From assembly GCA_964432415.1 (NCBI GenBank), contig CAYSNW010000004.1:77920-141919 (forward strand): DNA of 64,000 nucleotides, read 5' to 3'. The position numbers and the translations under genes are program-made. A model generated the notes under the pieces. That model worked only from the letters and a program-made list of their open reading frames with translations, had not been told where the DNA came from and searched no databases. This DNA is from JAFECT01 sp964432415. Its GTDB lineage: Bacteria; Pseudomonadota; Alphaproteobacteria; Caulobacterales; Caulobacteraceae. Shown here in pieces: positions 34,881 through 43,900 of the stretch. The stretch's first letter is position 1. Each line of letters opens with the position of its first letter.

Positions 34881-35390
34881 CTAGAATCCTTCTCCCGGTC
34901 GGGAGAAGGATGGGCCCCGGTCGCGAAGCGACTGGGAGGATGAGGGGCTACGGGAGCGTTCAGACCCCCGCCCCACGTCATCGCAAACCCCCGCCACGCT
35001 CGCGATCAAACCGCCCAGGCCCACCTGCAGCAGGCCGCCGGCGATGGTCGGCGCCATGACGTCCAGGCGCACCGGGCCGATGTCGCCCACGATGCGCGCC
35101 AGCAGCCAGGCGACCATGCCGCCTCCGATCAGGCCGAACCCGGCCGCGGCGAAGCCGAGGATGCGCAGCGCCGTTCCCAGGCTCGCCGCCTTGGGCGCGA
35201 GGAGGCGGATCAGGCCAAGGATGGTCACCACGCCCAGGCACGGCGCCATGAGCACCAGCAGCATCTTGCCCGTCATCGGCAGGTCCACGATGAGACTGGT
35301 CAGCGGTTCGCCGATCCAGTGGATCAGGCCCAGACACCCCCCCAGCCCGCCGATCGCCAGCAGCAGGAACAGCCCCGTCGAGATCCGCAC
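34881..35390 (-). CDS. small multi-span membrane protein with repeat-derived tail
   Basis: 169 residues, four to five hydrophobic segments ('TGLFLLLAIGGLGGCLGLIH', 'MLLVLMAPCLGVVTILGLI', 'ALRILGFAAAGFGLIGGGM', 'TIAGGLLQVGLGGLIASVAG'). No family recognised. The last 26 or so residues are Arg/Ser-rich and come from the repeat, so the original stop was probably lost when the repeat inserted. It starts directly after the stop of the lipoprotein gene upstream, so the two are co-transcribed. Confidence 0.65.
   Translation of the reverse strand: MRISTGLFLLLAIGGLGGCLGLIHWIGEPLTSLIVDLPMTGKMLLVLMAPCLGVVTILGLIRLLAPKAASLGTALRILGFAAAGFGLIGGGMVAWLLARIVGDIGPVRLDVMAPTIAGGLLQVGLGGLIASVAGVCDDVGRGSERSRSPSSSQSLRDRGPSFSRPGEGF
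34884..34961 (+). repeat. intergenic repeat element, copy 2 (within end of minus-strand membrane gene)
   Basis: Second copy of the repeat at 34404-34481. Just upstream (34830-34880) is a related palindromic stretch with CTCTCCCCTTGGGAGAG. This copy encodes the C-terminal tail of the minus-strand gene ending at 34881. Confidence 0.75.
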
Positions 35391-35795
35391 CTACTTCTTC
35401 TCCGGCGCGGCGTCGGAGGTCTCGACCGGCGCCAGCAGGTTACGCGCCGCATGGGCGCTGACCTCCACCGGCGCGATCTGGGTCCTGGCCAGGTCCTTCC
35501 GCCACGGGTTCATCCCGATGCAATAGCCGGTCAGGTCGCCGCAGGCGCGCACCTCGCCGGTCTCGCTGTCGATCACCACGATGATCGCCTGGTCGTCCGC
35601 CTGGCGCGCGGCCTGGGGCGTGTCCTTGTTCGGTTGCGCCGCCACCAGCCGCTCCCACGGCGCCTCCGGCCGGTAGATGCCCACGCCCAGGTAGCGGCCG
35701 TGGTGCGGGGAGGCGACCGAGCCTTCCGGCTTCTTCTCACAGCCGCCGAGACCCAGCGCCGCCAGAGCCAGGCATCCGATGATCCAGGGCTTCAC
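35391..35795 (-). CDS. small lipoprotein, unknown function
   Basis: 134 residues from GTG 35795, preceded by GGAGAG at correct spacing; an upstream in-frame ATG at 35858 would place a poor sequence before the signal. N-terminus 'MKPWIIGCLALAALGLGGC' is a lipoprotein signal with Cys19 as the acylated residue. The mature part has an unrecognised globular region ('AIIVVIDSETGEVRACGDLT') with a Cys pair. It is divergent from rpsB. Confidence 0.72.
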   Translation of the reverse strand: MKPWIIGCLALAALGLGGCEKKPEGSVASPHHGRYLGVGIYRPEAPWERLVAAQPNKDTPQAARQADDQAIIVVIDSETGEVRACGDLTGYCIGMNPWRKDLARTQIAPVEVSAHAARNLLAPVETSDAAPEKK

Positions 35796-35875
35796 AGGTC
35801 TCTCCGCGACGGTGGAACTGATCGCCGCCACTGTCCCACCTTGGCCGTTCGGCGCCAACGCTGCTGAGAGAACGC

Positions 35876-35904
35876 TTGATTTTTCCGCCCTCTGGTCCTA
35901 TCTC
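35876..35904 (+). promoter_or_regulatory. candidate rpsB promoter
   Basis: TTGATT (35876-35881), 17-bp spacer, TATCTC (35899-35904), about 115 bp upstream of the rpsB start. A hairpin CGGCCGGG-gagtt-CCCGGCCG followed by TTT (35933-35956) lies in the leader and could be an attenuator or the S2 feedback site. The remaining leader holds nothing else that I can assign. Confidence 0.45.
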
Positions 35905-36018
35905 GCGCCCATCTCGCACGCAGACACGTGACCGGCCGGGGAGTTCCCGGCCGTTTCCGTTCCGAGGCTCGAACGAGCTTTTCGTCTGCGGAGGCCATCG
36001 GAAGAAAGGTACTACACC

Positions 36019-36996
36019 ATGGCTCTGCCCGACTTTTCCATGCGTCAGCTGCTCGAAGCCGGCGCCCACTTCGGCCACCAGACCCACCGCTGGAACCCGA
36101 AGATGGAACGCTTCATCTTCGGAAGCCGCTCGAACATCCACATCATCGACCTGTCGCAGTCGATCCCGCTGCTGCACCAGGCCCTGCTCAAGGTGCGCGA
36201 AGTCGCCGCCGGCGGCGGCCGCGTGCTGTTCGTGGGCACCAAGCGCCAGGCTTCCGAGCCGGTGGCCACCGCGGCCAAGCGCTGCGCCCAGTACTATGTG
36301 AACCACCGCTGGCTGGGCGGCACGCTCACCAACTGGCGCACCATCTCGGGCTCGATCGCGCGTCTGCGCGAGCTGGAAGGCGTTCTGGACGGTCACGGCG
36401 AAGGCCGCACCAAGAAGGAGCTGCTGCAGCTGACCCGCGAGCGCGAGAAGCTGGAGCTGTCGCTGGGCGGCATCAAGGACATGGGCGGCATCCCCGACCT
36501 GATGTTCGTGATCGACACCAACAAGGAAGCCATCGCCATCCTGGAAGCGCGCAAGCTCAACATTCCGGTGATCGCGATCCTGGACACCAACTCGGATCCG
36601 GACGGCATCACCTATCCGGTGCCCGGCAACGACGACGCGGCGCGCGCCCTGCAGCTGTACTGCGACCTGGTCGCCGACAGCGTTCTGGACGGCCTCGCCG
36701 CCGGCCAGGCCGCCATGGGCGTGGACCTGGGCGCCTCCGAGCGTCCGCCGGTCGAGCCGGCCCTGCGTGAAGAGCCCAAGGCCGAAGCCCCGGCGCCGGT
36801 CGACGAAGCCCTGGCCGCCGAGATGAGCGCCAAGGCCGAGCCGGCCCCGGAACCGGCCGCTGAAGCCCCTGCCGCCGAAGCCGAAGCCGCTCCCGCGGAA
36901 GAAGCCCCGGCCGCCGAGGCCCCCGCTGAAGCCACGCCGGAAGAGAAGACCGAAGCGGCTCTCGACGCGGTGGCGGAAGAGCCGGCCGCGAGCTGA
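36019..36996 (+). CDS. rpsB: 30S ribosomal protein S2
   Basis: 325 residues. The core (1-230) has the S2 blocks 'MRQLLEAGAHFGHQTHRWNP', 'NHRWLGGTLTNWRTI' and 'DLMFVIDTNKEAIAI', and 'PVIAILDTNSDPDGI'. The C-terminal 85 residues are an Ala/Pro/Glu extension of low complexity, typical of some alphaproteobacterial S2 proteins. GAAAGG precedes the ATG. It is followed by a hairpin and then tsf, the usual operon. Confidence 0.97.
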   Translation: MALPDFSMRQLLEAGAHFGHQTHRWNPKMERFIFGSRSNIHIIDLSQSIPLLHQALLKVREVAAGGGRVLFVGTKRQASEPVATAAKRCAQYYVNHRWLGGTLTNWRTISGSIARLRELEGVLDGHGEGRTKKELLQLTREREKLELSLGGIKDMGGIPDLMFVIDTNKEAIAILEARKLNIPVIAILDTNSDPDGITYPVPGNDDAARALQLYCDLVADSVLDGLAAGQAAMGVDLGASERPPVEPALREEPKAEAPAPVDEALAAEMSAKAEPAPEPAAEAPAAEAEAAPAEEAPAAEAPAEATPEEKTEAALDAVAEEPAAS

Positions 36997-37031
36997 CCCG
37001 CCTCACGGCGGACCGATAATTGATACCTTTC

Positions 37032-37057
37032 AGGCGCGGTCCCCCCGGACCGCGCCT
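37032..37057 (+). terminator. hairpin between rpsB and tsf
   Basis: An 11-bp perfect stem AGGCGCGGTCC-cccc-GGACCGCGCCT with no T-run. Partial terminator or processing site that could set the S2:EF-Ts ratio. Confidence 0.5.
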
Positions 37058-37083
37058 CCCACATTGAACTGATGGAGGCTTCC

Positions 37084-38022
37084 ATGGCGGAAATCACGGC
37101 CGCTCTTGTGAAGGAACTGCGCGAAAAGTCCGGCGTCGGCATGATGGACTGCAAGATGGCGCTGACCGAAAACGCCGGCGACATCGAGGCGTCGATGGAC
37201 TGGCTGCGCGCCAAGGGCCTGTCCAAGGCCGCGAAGAAGGCCGACCGCGTCGCCGCCGAAGGCCTGGTGGCCGTCGCCACCGCCGCCAAGGGCGACGGTG
37301 AGATCGGCGCTGTGATCGAGTTCAACGCCGAGACCGACTTTGTCTCGCGCAACGAGCAGTTCCAGACCGCCGCCCGCTCCATCGCCGCCGCGGCGCTGGG
37401 CGTCGACGGCGGCGTGGACGCGATTTCGGCGGCCAAGCTGGCCTCGGGCGAAACCGTCCAGGACATGGTCACCCAGCTGATCGCCACGGTCGGCGAGAAC
37501 ATGATGCTGCGCCGTTCGGCCCGCTTCGTGGTCGACCAGGGCGTGGTCGCGACCTACATCCACAACGCGACCGCCCCGGACCTGGGCCGCATCGGCGTCC
37601 TCGTCGCCCTGAAGTCGGGCGCCGACAAGGCCAAGCTGAAGGAACTGGGCCGCAAGATCGCCATGCACGTGGCGGCGACCCAGCCCCTGTCCCTGTCGAC
37701 CTCGGACCTGGATCCGGCGGCGGTGGAGCGCGAGCGCGCCATCTTCTCCGAACAGGCCGCCGCTTCCGGCAAGCCACCGGCCGTGGTCGAGAAGATGGTC
37801 GAGGGCCGCATCCGCAAGTTCTTCGAGGAAGTCGTGCTGACCAAGCAGGCCTTCGTGATGAACCCGGACCAGACCATCGAGCAGCTGGTCGAGGCCACCG
37901 GCAAGGAACTGGGCTCCCCCATCGAGCTGGTCGGCTTCACCCGCCTGGCCCTGGGCGAAGGCGTCGAGAAGAAGACCGAAGACTTCGCGGCCGAAGTGGC
38001 CGCGGCGGGCGGCGTGGCGTAA
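37084..38022 (+). CDS. tsf: elongation factor Ts
   Basis: 312 residues starting 'MAEITAALVKELREKSGVGM' and 'MDCKMALTENAGDIEASMDW', the conserved UBA-like N-terminus. The core shows 'EFNAETDFVSRNEQF' and the end 'LVGFTRLALGEGVEKK'. It exchanges GDP on EF-Tu. The ATG at 37084 is preferred over an ATG four codons upstream. A strong terminator follows. Confidence 0.97.
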   Translation: MAEITAALVKELREKSGVGMMDCKMALTENAGDIEASMDWLRAKGLSKAAKKADRVAAEGLVAVATAAKGDGEIGAVIEFNAETDFVSRNEQFQTAARSIAAAALGVDGGVDAISAAKLASGETVQDMVTQLIATVGENMMLRRSARFVVDQGVVATYIHNATAPDLGRIGVLVALKSGADKAKLKELGRKIAMHVAATQPLSLSTSDLDPAAVERERAIFSEQAAASGKPPAVVEKMVEGRIRKFFEEVVLTKQAFVMNPDQTIEQLVEATGKELGSPIELVGFTRLALGEGVEKKTEDFAAEVAAAGGVA

Positions 38023-38049
38023 GCCGCAGCCTACCGACGGAATGGGAGA

Positions 38050-38079
38050 GGGCGCGGCCGTCAGGGCCGCGCCCTTTTT
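38050..38079 (+). terminator. intrinsic terminator after tsf
   Basis: Stem GGGCGCGGCC / GGCCGCGCCC (38050-38074) with loop GTCAG and five T immediately after. This ends the rpsB-tsf operon. Confidence 0.85.
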
Positions 38080-38132
38080 CTTTGTCCGATGTCCTGCAAT
38101 CCTGCCCCTTCGATCGGAGACGGAGGATCGGA

Positions 38133-38510
38133 ATGCACAAGGGTTCATGCCTCTGCGGTGCGGTGACCTTCGAGGTCGAGGGCGATCTGCCCGGGCCGGA
38201 CGCCTGTCACTGCCGCCAGTGCGCCAAGAGCTCCGGCCACATTTTCGTCTCGACCGACGTGCCCAAGGCCGCGGTCACCGTCCATGGCGAGGAGAACCTG
38301 ACCTGGTTCCAGTCGTCGGAGAAGGTGCGCCGCGGCTTCTGCAGGACCTGCGGCGCGTCCCTGTTCTGGGACCCGGTCTTCCGCGACTGGATCGGAGTGG
38401 CCATGGGCGCCTTCGACGGGCCGACCGACACGAAGCTGCACATCCACGTCCACGTGGACAGCAAGGGCGACTACTACGACATCACCGACGACCTGCCGCA
38501 GAAGGCCTAG
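38133..38510 (+). CDS. GFA/CENP-V family zinc protein
   Basis: 125 residues; start chosen at ATG 38133 because of GGAGG just upstream. Zinc ligands of the GFA family are present: 'GSCLCGAVTFEV', 'CHCRQCAKSSG' and 'GFCRTCGASLFW'. The family includes glutathione-dependent formaldehyde-activating enzyme, but most members have unknown substrates. The stop overlaps the end of the convergent gene by 4 bp. Confidence 0.85.
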   Translation: MHKGSCLCGAVTFEVEGDLPGPDACHCRQCAKSSGHIFVSTDVPKAAVTVHGEENLTWFQSSEKVRRGFCRTCGASLFWDPVFRDWIGVAMGAFDGPTDTKLHIHVHVDSKGDYYDITDDLPQKA

Positions 38511-38995
38511 TACTGCGTCCGCAGGAAATGCAGCGACCGGAACAGCCGGTGCAGGTCATCAATCCCTGACGGCTTGAAAGCGCAACCCTCCATCATCAGC
38601 GCCGTCTTGTTCCAGCCCTGCTGGCTCAGCAGGACATAGACGCCCGTATAGTGACTGCACTGCGGATCGCTGTTGGGACCGGTCACAATGACCGCGTGCT
38701 TCCCGTCGATGGTTTCAGTCTCGGAGACGAACCGGGCGTCCTCACGGTAGCCCGAGAGGTCGTTGGAATAGGGACCGTAGTCGAAGTCGAGTTCGAAGCT
38801 CGCGCTCCGGTACTGTCCGACGAACGAGTCGATGCCCTGAACCGGCACGGACACCGTGTCGGGCGGCGCCTCGAAGGTGAAGGCCTTGCCCGCGGTGATC
38901 CGGACCCAGCCTTTCGCCGGCTCATCGGCGGCGGTCGGCAAGGCGACGGCCAGCGCCGCCGCCAGGGCGACACCGGCCGCGAAGAGCGCCCTCAC
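38507..38995 (-). CDS. small secreted protein, unknown function
   Basis: 162 residues from GTG 38995, preceded by GGAGGGAAG. The signal peptide is 'MRALFAAGVALAAALAVALP' ending T-A-A-D. The mature domain has two cysteines that may pair ('SDPQCSHYTGVYV', 'MMEGCAFKP') and a beta-rich stretch. Function unknown. It lies directly downstream of the tricorn-like protease (stop to start 1 bp) and should be on the same message. Confidence 0.72.
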   Translation of the reverse strand: MRALFAAGVALAAALAVALPTAADEPAKGWVRITAGKAFTFEAPPDTVSVPVQGIDSFVGQYRSASFELDFDYGPYSNDLSGYREDARFVSETETIDGKHAVIVTGPNSDPQCSHYTGVYVLLSQQGWNKTALMMEGCAFKPSGIDDLHRLFRSLHFLRTQY

Positions 38996-38996
38996 C

Positions 38997-41900
38997 CTAC
39001 TTCCCTCCATCGGGCAGCACCGGCTTCCGATCCGGATTGGCCGGGCGCACGAAGGTCGGCGGCGGGGTCTTCTTCAGCCCGTCCAGCGCCTCCTGCACCG
39101 CCCGCTCCAGCTGGGGATCATGGCCCTGGCGGATCAGGTAGGGATCCATCTCGACCTCGATGTCGGGGGCGATGCCGTGGTTCTCGACCTCCCACTCGCC
39201 CTTGGTGCCGTACAGCGCCCAGCGCGGGGCGGTGATCGAACCGCCGTCGATCAGGGGCGGGTAGTTGCCGATGCCGACCAGGCCGCCCCAGGTCTGGCTG
39301 CCGACCAGCGGGCCGAGATTGGCCTTTTTGAACAGCCAGGGCAGGGCGTCGCCGCCGGAGCCGGACTGCTGGTTGATGATCATCACCTTGGGCCCGAAGA
39401 TCGCCTGAGCCGGCTCGACCACGTCGGCGCCCTCGCGGGTGGTGTTGATCATCTGGGGCGTGCGCTTCATCTGCTCGACGATGTAGTCGGCGATGTCGCC
39501 GCCGTGGTTGAAGCGCTCGTCGATGACCACCGCCTCCTTGCCCACCTGGGAGAAGTAGTAGCGGTTGAAGTTGGCGAAGCCGCCGGTGGCCGTGTCGGGC
39601 AGGTAGACGTAGGCCACCCGGCCGCCGGACAGCTGGTCGACCTTGCGCCGGTTGTCCTCCATCCAGGTGCGCAGGCGAAGCGCCCCCTCGTTGCCGACCG
39701 GCACCACCGTGACCTTGCGCGAGCCGGTCCCGTCGGCCTTCGGTCCCACGGTCAGCACGGTCTGCTTGCCGGCCAGGCCCTCGAAGGCGCGGTAGATTTC
39801 GGTGTCGGGGCGCAGGTCGCGGCCATTGACCGCCAGGATGAATTCGCCCTCCGCCACATTGACCCCGGGCTGGGTCAGCGGCGCCGTCAGCTTCGGGTTC
39901 CAGTTCTCGCCCTGCAGGATACGGCTGATGCGCCAGCGTCCGTCGATCACCTCATAGTCGGCGCCCAGCAGACCCACGCCCACCGGCGGATGGCTGGGCA
40001 GGGCGCCGCCGCGGATGAAGGTGTGGCCGACGCCGATGTGGCCGGTCATCTCCTCGAACAGGACGTTCAGGTCCTGGCGGGCGGCGATGCCGTCGAGGAA
40101 GGGCGCATAGAGCTTGGTCGCCCGCGCGTAGCTGGTGCCCTGCAGGTTCGGGTCGTAGAGGAAGTCGCGCTCGATCCGCCAGGCTTCGCGGTACATCTGG
40201 CGCCACTCCTGGCGCGGATCGACCCAGACCGACAGGGTGTTCAGCTTCAGCGCCCCGTCGCCGGGCTTGGGCGGCGCCTCGGCCCCGGTCAGGAACCAGC
40301 CGCCCTTCTTGGCGTAGAGCATCTTCTCGCCATTGGCCGAGACCGAGAAGGAGCCCTGGTCGGTCCCCTCGACCAGCTGGACGTTCTTGCGGGTCTTCAG
40401 GTCGAAGCGCGAGACGGTCTCCGGCGGTCCGGCCTGGAGCTCGAGCAGGTCGTCGTCGGTCTGGGCCGGGGCCGTCGTGACGGTATAGACCACGCCCTTG
40501 GGACCGACCTCCAGGCCGGTGAAGTTGGCCCGCTCGATCGGCAGCGCCAGGACCCGCTGGTCCAGCTTGTCGAAATCGATACGGACCACCGGGGCCTTGT
40601 CGGCCTTGGGCTTGTCCTTGGCGTCGCCGGCAGGGGCGCCCTTGGCGGGCGCCTTGTCCTTGCCCTCGGCCGAGACCGGGGCGGGCGGGGCGTCGGCGTC
40701 CGGCTTGACCGCCTCCTCGTCGCTCTCCGGCGGGATGGGGGAGGGCAGGTCCTTCCTCAACACCGCCACATAGACCGCGCCATCGGTGGCGCGCCCCAGG
40801 CTCGACATGTCGAGCCAGCCGGCGCCCAGGCCGCGCGAGGTGCTGGCGGTGAAGTAGAGATACTCGCCGCCGCGGTCGAAGCGGGCGGAGGCCACGTCGG
40901 AGCGGCCGTCGGTGACGCGGGTCGCCTTGCCGGTGGCCAGTTCATAGACCCAGGCGGCGTGCAGGTGGTTGGGCAACTGCTTGCCGTAGACGACCCAGCG
41001 GCTGTCCGGCGACCAGGCGGGATCCAGGTTGAAGCTCGGGGTGTCGTAGAGGTCGGCGTCGACCTTCACAGGCTTGCCGCCCTTTTCCAGGTCGAGCAGC
41101 CACAGGTTCAGCCGCTTGTCGGAGAAGACCAGCTTCTTCGAATCCGGCGACCAGCGCGGCGAATAGTAGAAGGACCCGGGCGAGCCGAGGTCGAACTTGC
41201 GCACCGGACCCAGGCCGTCGGCCGAACCGATGTGCAGGGCGTATTCCCCGCTTTCGTCACTGAACCAGGCCACGGACTTGCCGTCCGGCGAGGCGGCCGG
41301 ATCGCGGTCGGCCACGCCCGGGGACTGGGTCAGGTTGCGAACGTCGCCCTTTTCGGCCGGGACCGACAGCACCTCGCCGCGGGCCTCCAGCAGGACGCGC
41401 TTGCCCGAGGCGCTGATCGAGGCGTGCTGGATCTGGGGCGGGCGGATGGGCTCGAAATGGGGCCGGACCTGGGGCAGGTCGGCGGCGATGGTCACCGGGA
41501 TGGTGTGGCTGGCGTGGGTCGCGAAGTCGTAGACCTTCAGGGCCCCGAACTGGTCGTAGACCAGCCCGCCCGGACCGGCCGAGGCCGAGGCGATGTCGAA
41601 GCTCCTGGCGTTGTCGAGCAGCTTCGAGACCCCGTGGCCCTTCAGATCGTAGCTGAAGAGCGTCACTGGCCCGTCGCGGTCGGACAGGAAGTAGAGGGTG
41701 TCGCCCACCCACATCGGGTTCCGGTCGTTGGAATTCTCGCGCGGGACCTTCGCCACGCGTGAGTCCTTCAGGTCGGCGATCCAGATCCGCGCGGTCTGAC
41801 CGCCGCGATACTGTTTCCAGGCCGGTTGCCACTGGGAGAAGGGTCCGTAGGCCAGGTGCGTCCCGTCCGGCGAGAAGCTGGCGTCGAAGCCTGAGGGCAG

Positions 41901-42359
41901 GGGCAGCTCCTGGGGCGGCCCGCCGGCCAGGGGCGCCAGGTACAGCTGGTCCAGGTCTCGCGGCGTCGCGCGCTGGCTGCGGAACATCACGTTCCGGCTG
42001 TCCGGGGTCCAGCCGATGGCCACATCGTCGCCCGGGTGCCAGGTCAGGCGCACCGGCTCGCCGCCGTCGGCGCTGACCACATAGACGTCGGCGTTGCCGT
42101 CGTAGCGGCCTGTGTAGGCGATCCACTTGCCGTCCGGCGAGAAGATCGGCCGGCTCGACAGGCCCTGGCCGGTGACCAGCCGCTGGGCGGCCCCGCCGTC
42201 CCGGGGGACGGTCCAGATTTCGCCCGCATAGTCGAAGGCGATCCGCGTCGCCGACATGGAAGGGTGCTGCAGAAGCAGCGGCGGCGCGGCGGCCGCGGGT
42301 TGAGCGCCGATTCCAACCGCCAGGGCGGCGAGCCCCGCCATCGCCAACAGATGTCGCAT
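38997..42359 (-). CDS. tricorn-like S41 peptidase, exported
   Basis: 1120 residues from ATG 42359 with GGGGGA upstream and a signal peptide ('LAMAGLAALAVGIGAQPAAA'). The N-terminal 600 residues are beta-propeller blades with repeated 'FSPDGKWIAYTG', 'SPDSKKLVFSD' motifs. Then comes a low-complexity Lys/Ala/Pro linker (about 550-590), a PDZ-like domain (about 830-890) and the S41 catalytic domain with 'VIDERFNHGGDIADYI' and the nucleophile in 'NQQSGSGGDALPW'. It is probably a periplasmic peptidase of damaged proteins. Confidence 0.88.
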   Translation of the reverse strand: MRHLLAMAGLAALAVGIGAQPAAAAPPLLLQHPSMSATRIAFDYAGEIWTVPRDGGAAQRLVTGQGLSSRPIFSPDGKWIAYTGRYDGNADVYVVSADGGEPVRLTWHPGDDVAIGWTPDSRNVMFRSQRATPRDLDQLYLAPLAGGPPQELPLPSGFDASFSPDGTHLAYGPFSQWQPAWKQYRGGQTARIWIADLKDSRVAKVPRENSNDRNPMWVGDTLYFLSDRDGPVTLFSYDLKGHGVSKLLDNARSFDIASASAGPGGLVYDQFGALKVYDFATHASHTIPVTIAADLPQVRPHFEPIRPPQIQHASISASGKRVLLEARGEVLSVPAEKGDVRNLTQSPGVADRDPAASPDGKSVAWFSDESGEYALHIGSADGLGPVRKFDLGSPGSFYYSPRWSPDSKKLVFSDKRLNLWLLDLEKGGKPVKVDADLYDTPSFNLDPAWSPDSRWVVYGKQLPNHLHAAWVYELATGKATRVTDGRSDVASARFDRGGEYLYFTASTSRGLGAGWLDMSSLGRATDGAVYVAVLRKDLPSPIPPESDEEAVKPDADAPPAPVSAEGKDKAPAKGAPAGDAKDKPKADKAPVVRIDFDKLDQRVLALPIERANFTGLEVGPKGVVYTVTTAPAQTDDDLLELQAGPPETVSRFDLKTRKNVQLVEGTDQGSFSVSANGEKMLYAKKGGWFLTGAEAPPKPGDGALKLNTLSVWVDPRQEWRQMYREAWRIERDFLYDPNLQGTSYARATKLYAPFLDGIAARQDLNVLFEEMTGHIGVGHTFIRGGALPSHPPVGVGLLGADYEVIDGRWRISRILQGENWNPKLTAPLTQPGVNVAEGEFILAVNGRDLRPDTEIYRAFEGLAGKQTVLTVGPKADGTGSRKVTVVPVGNEGALRLRTWMEDNRRKVDQLSGGRVAYVYLPDTATGGFANFNRYYFSQVGKEAVVIDERFNHGGDIADYIVEQMKRTPQMINTTREGADVVEPAQAIFGPKVMIINQQSGSGGDALPWLFKKANLGPLVGSQTWGGLVGIGNYPPLIDGGSITAPRWALYGTKGEWEVENHGIAPDIEVEMDPYLIRQGHDPQLERAVQEALDGLKKTPPPTFVRPANPDRKPVLPDGGK

Positions 42360-42392
42360 GAAAAGTCCCCCAAGCCGATCGACGGCGGGCGA

Positions 42393-42421
42393 GGATGCTC
42401 GTGGGGCGGCGAAATGGTCAA
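42393..42421 (-). promoter_or_regulatory. candidate promoter of the tricorn-like gene
   Basis: On the minus strand TTGACC (42421-42416), 17 bp, GCATCC (42398-42393), about 35 bp before the ATG. The 169-bp divergent gap also holds GCTATACC at 42481-42488, which fits the Caulobacter -10 consensus GCTANAWC apart from one base and may serve pyrH. Confidence 0.4.
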
Positions 42422-42528
42422 GGGTGAGACTATCCGGGTCCGGCGCGCGGATCGAGATGGTGGCGCCCCGCGCCGGGTCCGCTATACCTCCCCCACGATT
42501 CCCCCAGTCCGCTTTCCCCCGGCGACCC

Positions 42529-43281
42529 ATGACCGCTGACACCGCTATGCCCGCGCCGCTCTACCGCAAGGTCCTGCTCAAGATCTCCGGCGAGGTCCTG
42601 ATGGGCGACCAGGGCCATGGCATCGACATGAAGATGGTCGATTCCGTCGCCTCCGAGGTTGCCGAGGTGGCGCGCGCGGGCGTCGAACTGTGCCTGGTCA
42701 TCGGCGGTGGCAACATCTTCCGTGGCCTGTCCACCGCCGCGCGCGGCATGGAGCGCGCCAGCGCCGACTACATGGGCATGCTGGCCACCGTCATGAACGC
42801 CCTGGCCATGCAGAACGCCTTGGAGAAGATCGGCGTCGACACCCGGGTGCAGTCGGCAATTCCGATGCAGTCGATCTGCGAGCCCTACATCCGCCGGCGC
42901 GCGCTCAGGCACCTGGAAAAGGGCCGGGTGGTGATCTTCGCCGCCGGCACCGGCAATCCCTTCTTCACCACCGATACGGGGGCTGCGCTCCGGGCCGCCG
43001 AGATGGGCTGCGACGCCCTGCTCAAGGGCACCAGCGTGGACGGGGTCTATACCGCCGACCCCAAGAAGGATCCGAACGCGAAGCGTTTCGACAAGCTCAG
43101 CTATCTTGAGGTTCTGTCCAAGGACCTTAAGGTCATGGACGCCTCGGCCATCAGCCTGGCCAGGGACAACGGCGTGCCGATCGTCGTGTTCTCGATCCGC
43201 AAGCCGGGGGCCCTCTTGGACGTGCTGACCGGCCGCGGCGTGCACACCGTCATCGGCGATGACCGCGCCGAAAGCGAATAG
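42529..43281 (+). CDS. pyrH: UMP kinase
   Basis: 250 residues. Amino-acid-kinase fold motifs: 'YRKVLLKISGEVLMGD', 'CLVIGGGNIFRGL', 'RRALRHLEKGRVVIFAAGTG' and 'FTTDTGAALRA'. It makes UDP from UMP. First gene of the long plus-strand cluster pyrH-frr-uppS-cdsA-dxr-rseP-bamA; 12 bp to frr. No good ribosome site precedes the ATG. Confidence 0.97.
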   Translation: MTADTAMPAPLYRKVLLKISGEVLMGDQGHGIDMKMVDSVASEVAEVARAGVELCLVIGGGNIFRGLSTAARGMERASADYMGMLATVMNALAMQNALEKIGVDTRVQSAIPMQSICEPYIRRRALRHLEKGRVVIFAAGTGNPFFTTDTGAALRAAEMGCDALLKGTSVDGVYTADPKKDPNAKRFDKLSYLEVLSKDLKVMDASAISLARDNGVPIVVFSIRKPGALLDVLTGRGVHTVIGDDRAESE

Positions 43282-43293
43282 AGAAGACCAGAC

Positions 43294-43854
43294 ATGAGCG
43301 GCAAACCGGACCTGAAGACCTATCGCGACCGCATGGACAAGGCGGTCTCCGTGCTGAAGGAGGAGTTCGCGGGCCTGCGCACCGGCCGCGCCTCCGCGGG
43401 CCTGATCGAGCCCATCCACGTGGACGCCTACGGCTCCCAGATGCCCCTGAACCAGGTGGGCGCCATCAGCGTGCCCGAGCCGCGCATGATCACCGTCAGC
43501 GTCTGGGACAAGGCGCTGGTCATCGCGGTCGACAAGGCCATCCGCAACGCCAACCTGGGCCTCAATCCCATCGTCGACGGCCAGACCCTGCGCATCCCGG
43601 TGCCGCCGCTGACCGAGGAGCGCCGCAAGGACCTGGTCAAGCTGGCCGGCAAGTACGCCGAGCAGCAGCGCATCGCCGTGCGCAACGTGCGCCGCGACGC
43701 CAACGACGACCTGAAGAAGGCCGAGAAGGACCACGCGATCAGCGAGGACGAGCACAAGAAGCTCGGGACGGACGTCCAGCACGACACCGACGCCGCCATC
43801 AAGCGCATCGACGAGGCCTTGAAAGTCAAAGAACAAGAGATCATGCAGGTTTAG
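43294..43854 (+). CDS. frr: ribosome recycling factor
   Basis: 186 residues, full length for the family. 'MDKAVSVLKEEFAGLRTGRA', 'INQ'-type segment 'MPLNQVGAISVPEPRMITV' and 'TEERRKDLVKLAGKYAEQQR' are the standard blocks. It splits post-termination ribosomes together with EF-G. Confidence 0.97.
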   Translation: MSGKPDLKTYRDRMDKAVSVLKEEFAGLRTGRASAGLIEPIHVDAYGSQMPLNQVGAISVPEPRMITVSVWDKALVIAVDKAIRNANLGLNPIVDGQTLRIPVPPLTEERRKDLVKLAGKYAEQQRIAVRNVRRDANDDLKKAEKDHAISEDEHKKLGTDVQHDTDAAIKRIDEALKVKEQEIMQV

Positions 43855-43900
43855 CGGCGGCTCTCCCGTCGAAAACCCGCGCTTCAGGAGAAGGACGCGC

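Noticed and set aside
38856..41762. A 968-residue plus-strand frame opposite the tricorn-like gene
   Set aside because: It is the antisense shadow of a well recognised propeller and S41 protease; the product is low-complexity and has no start context.
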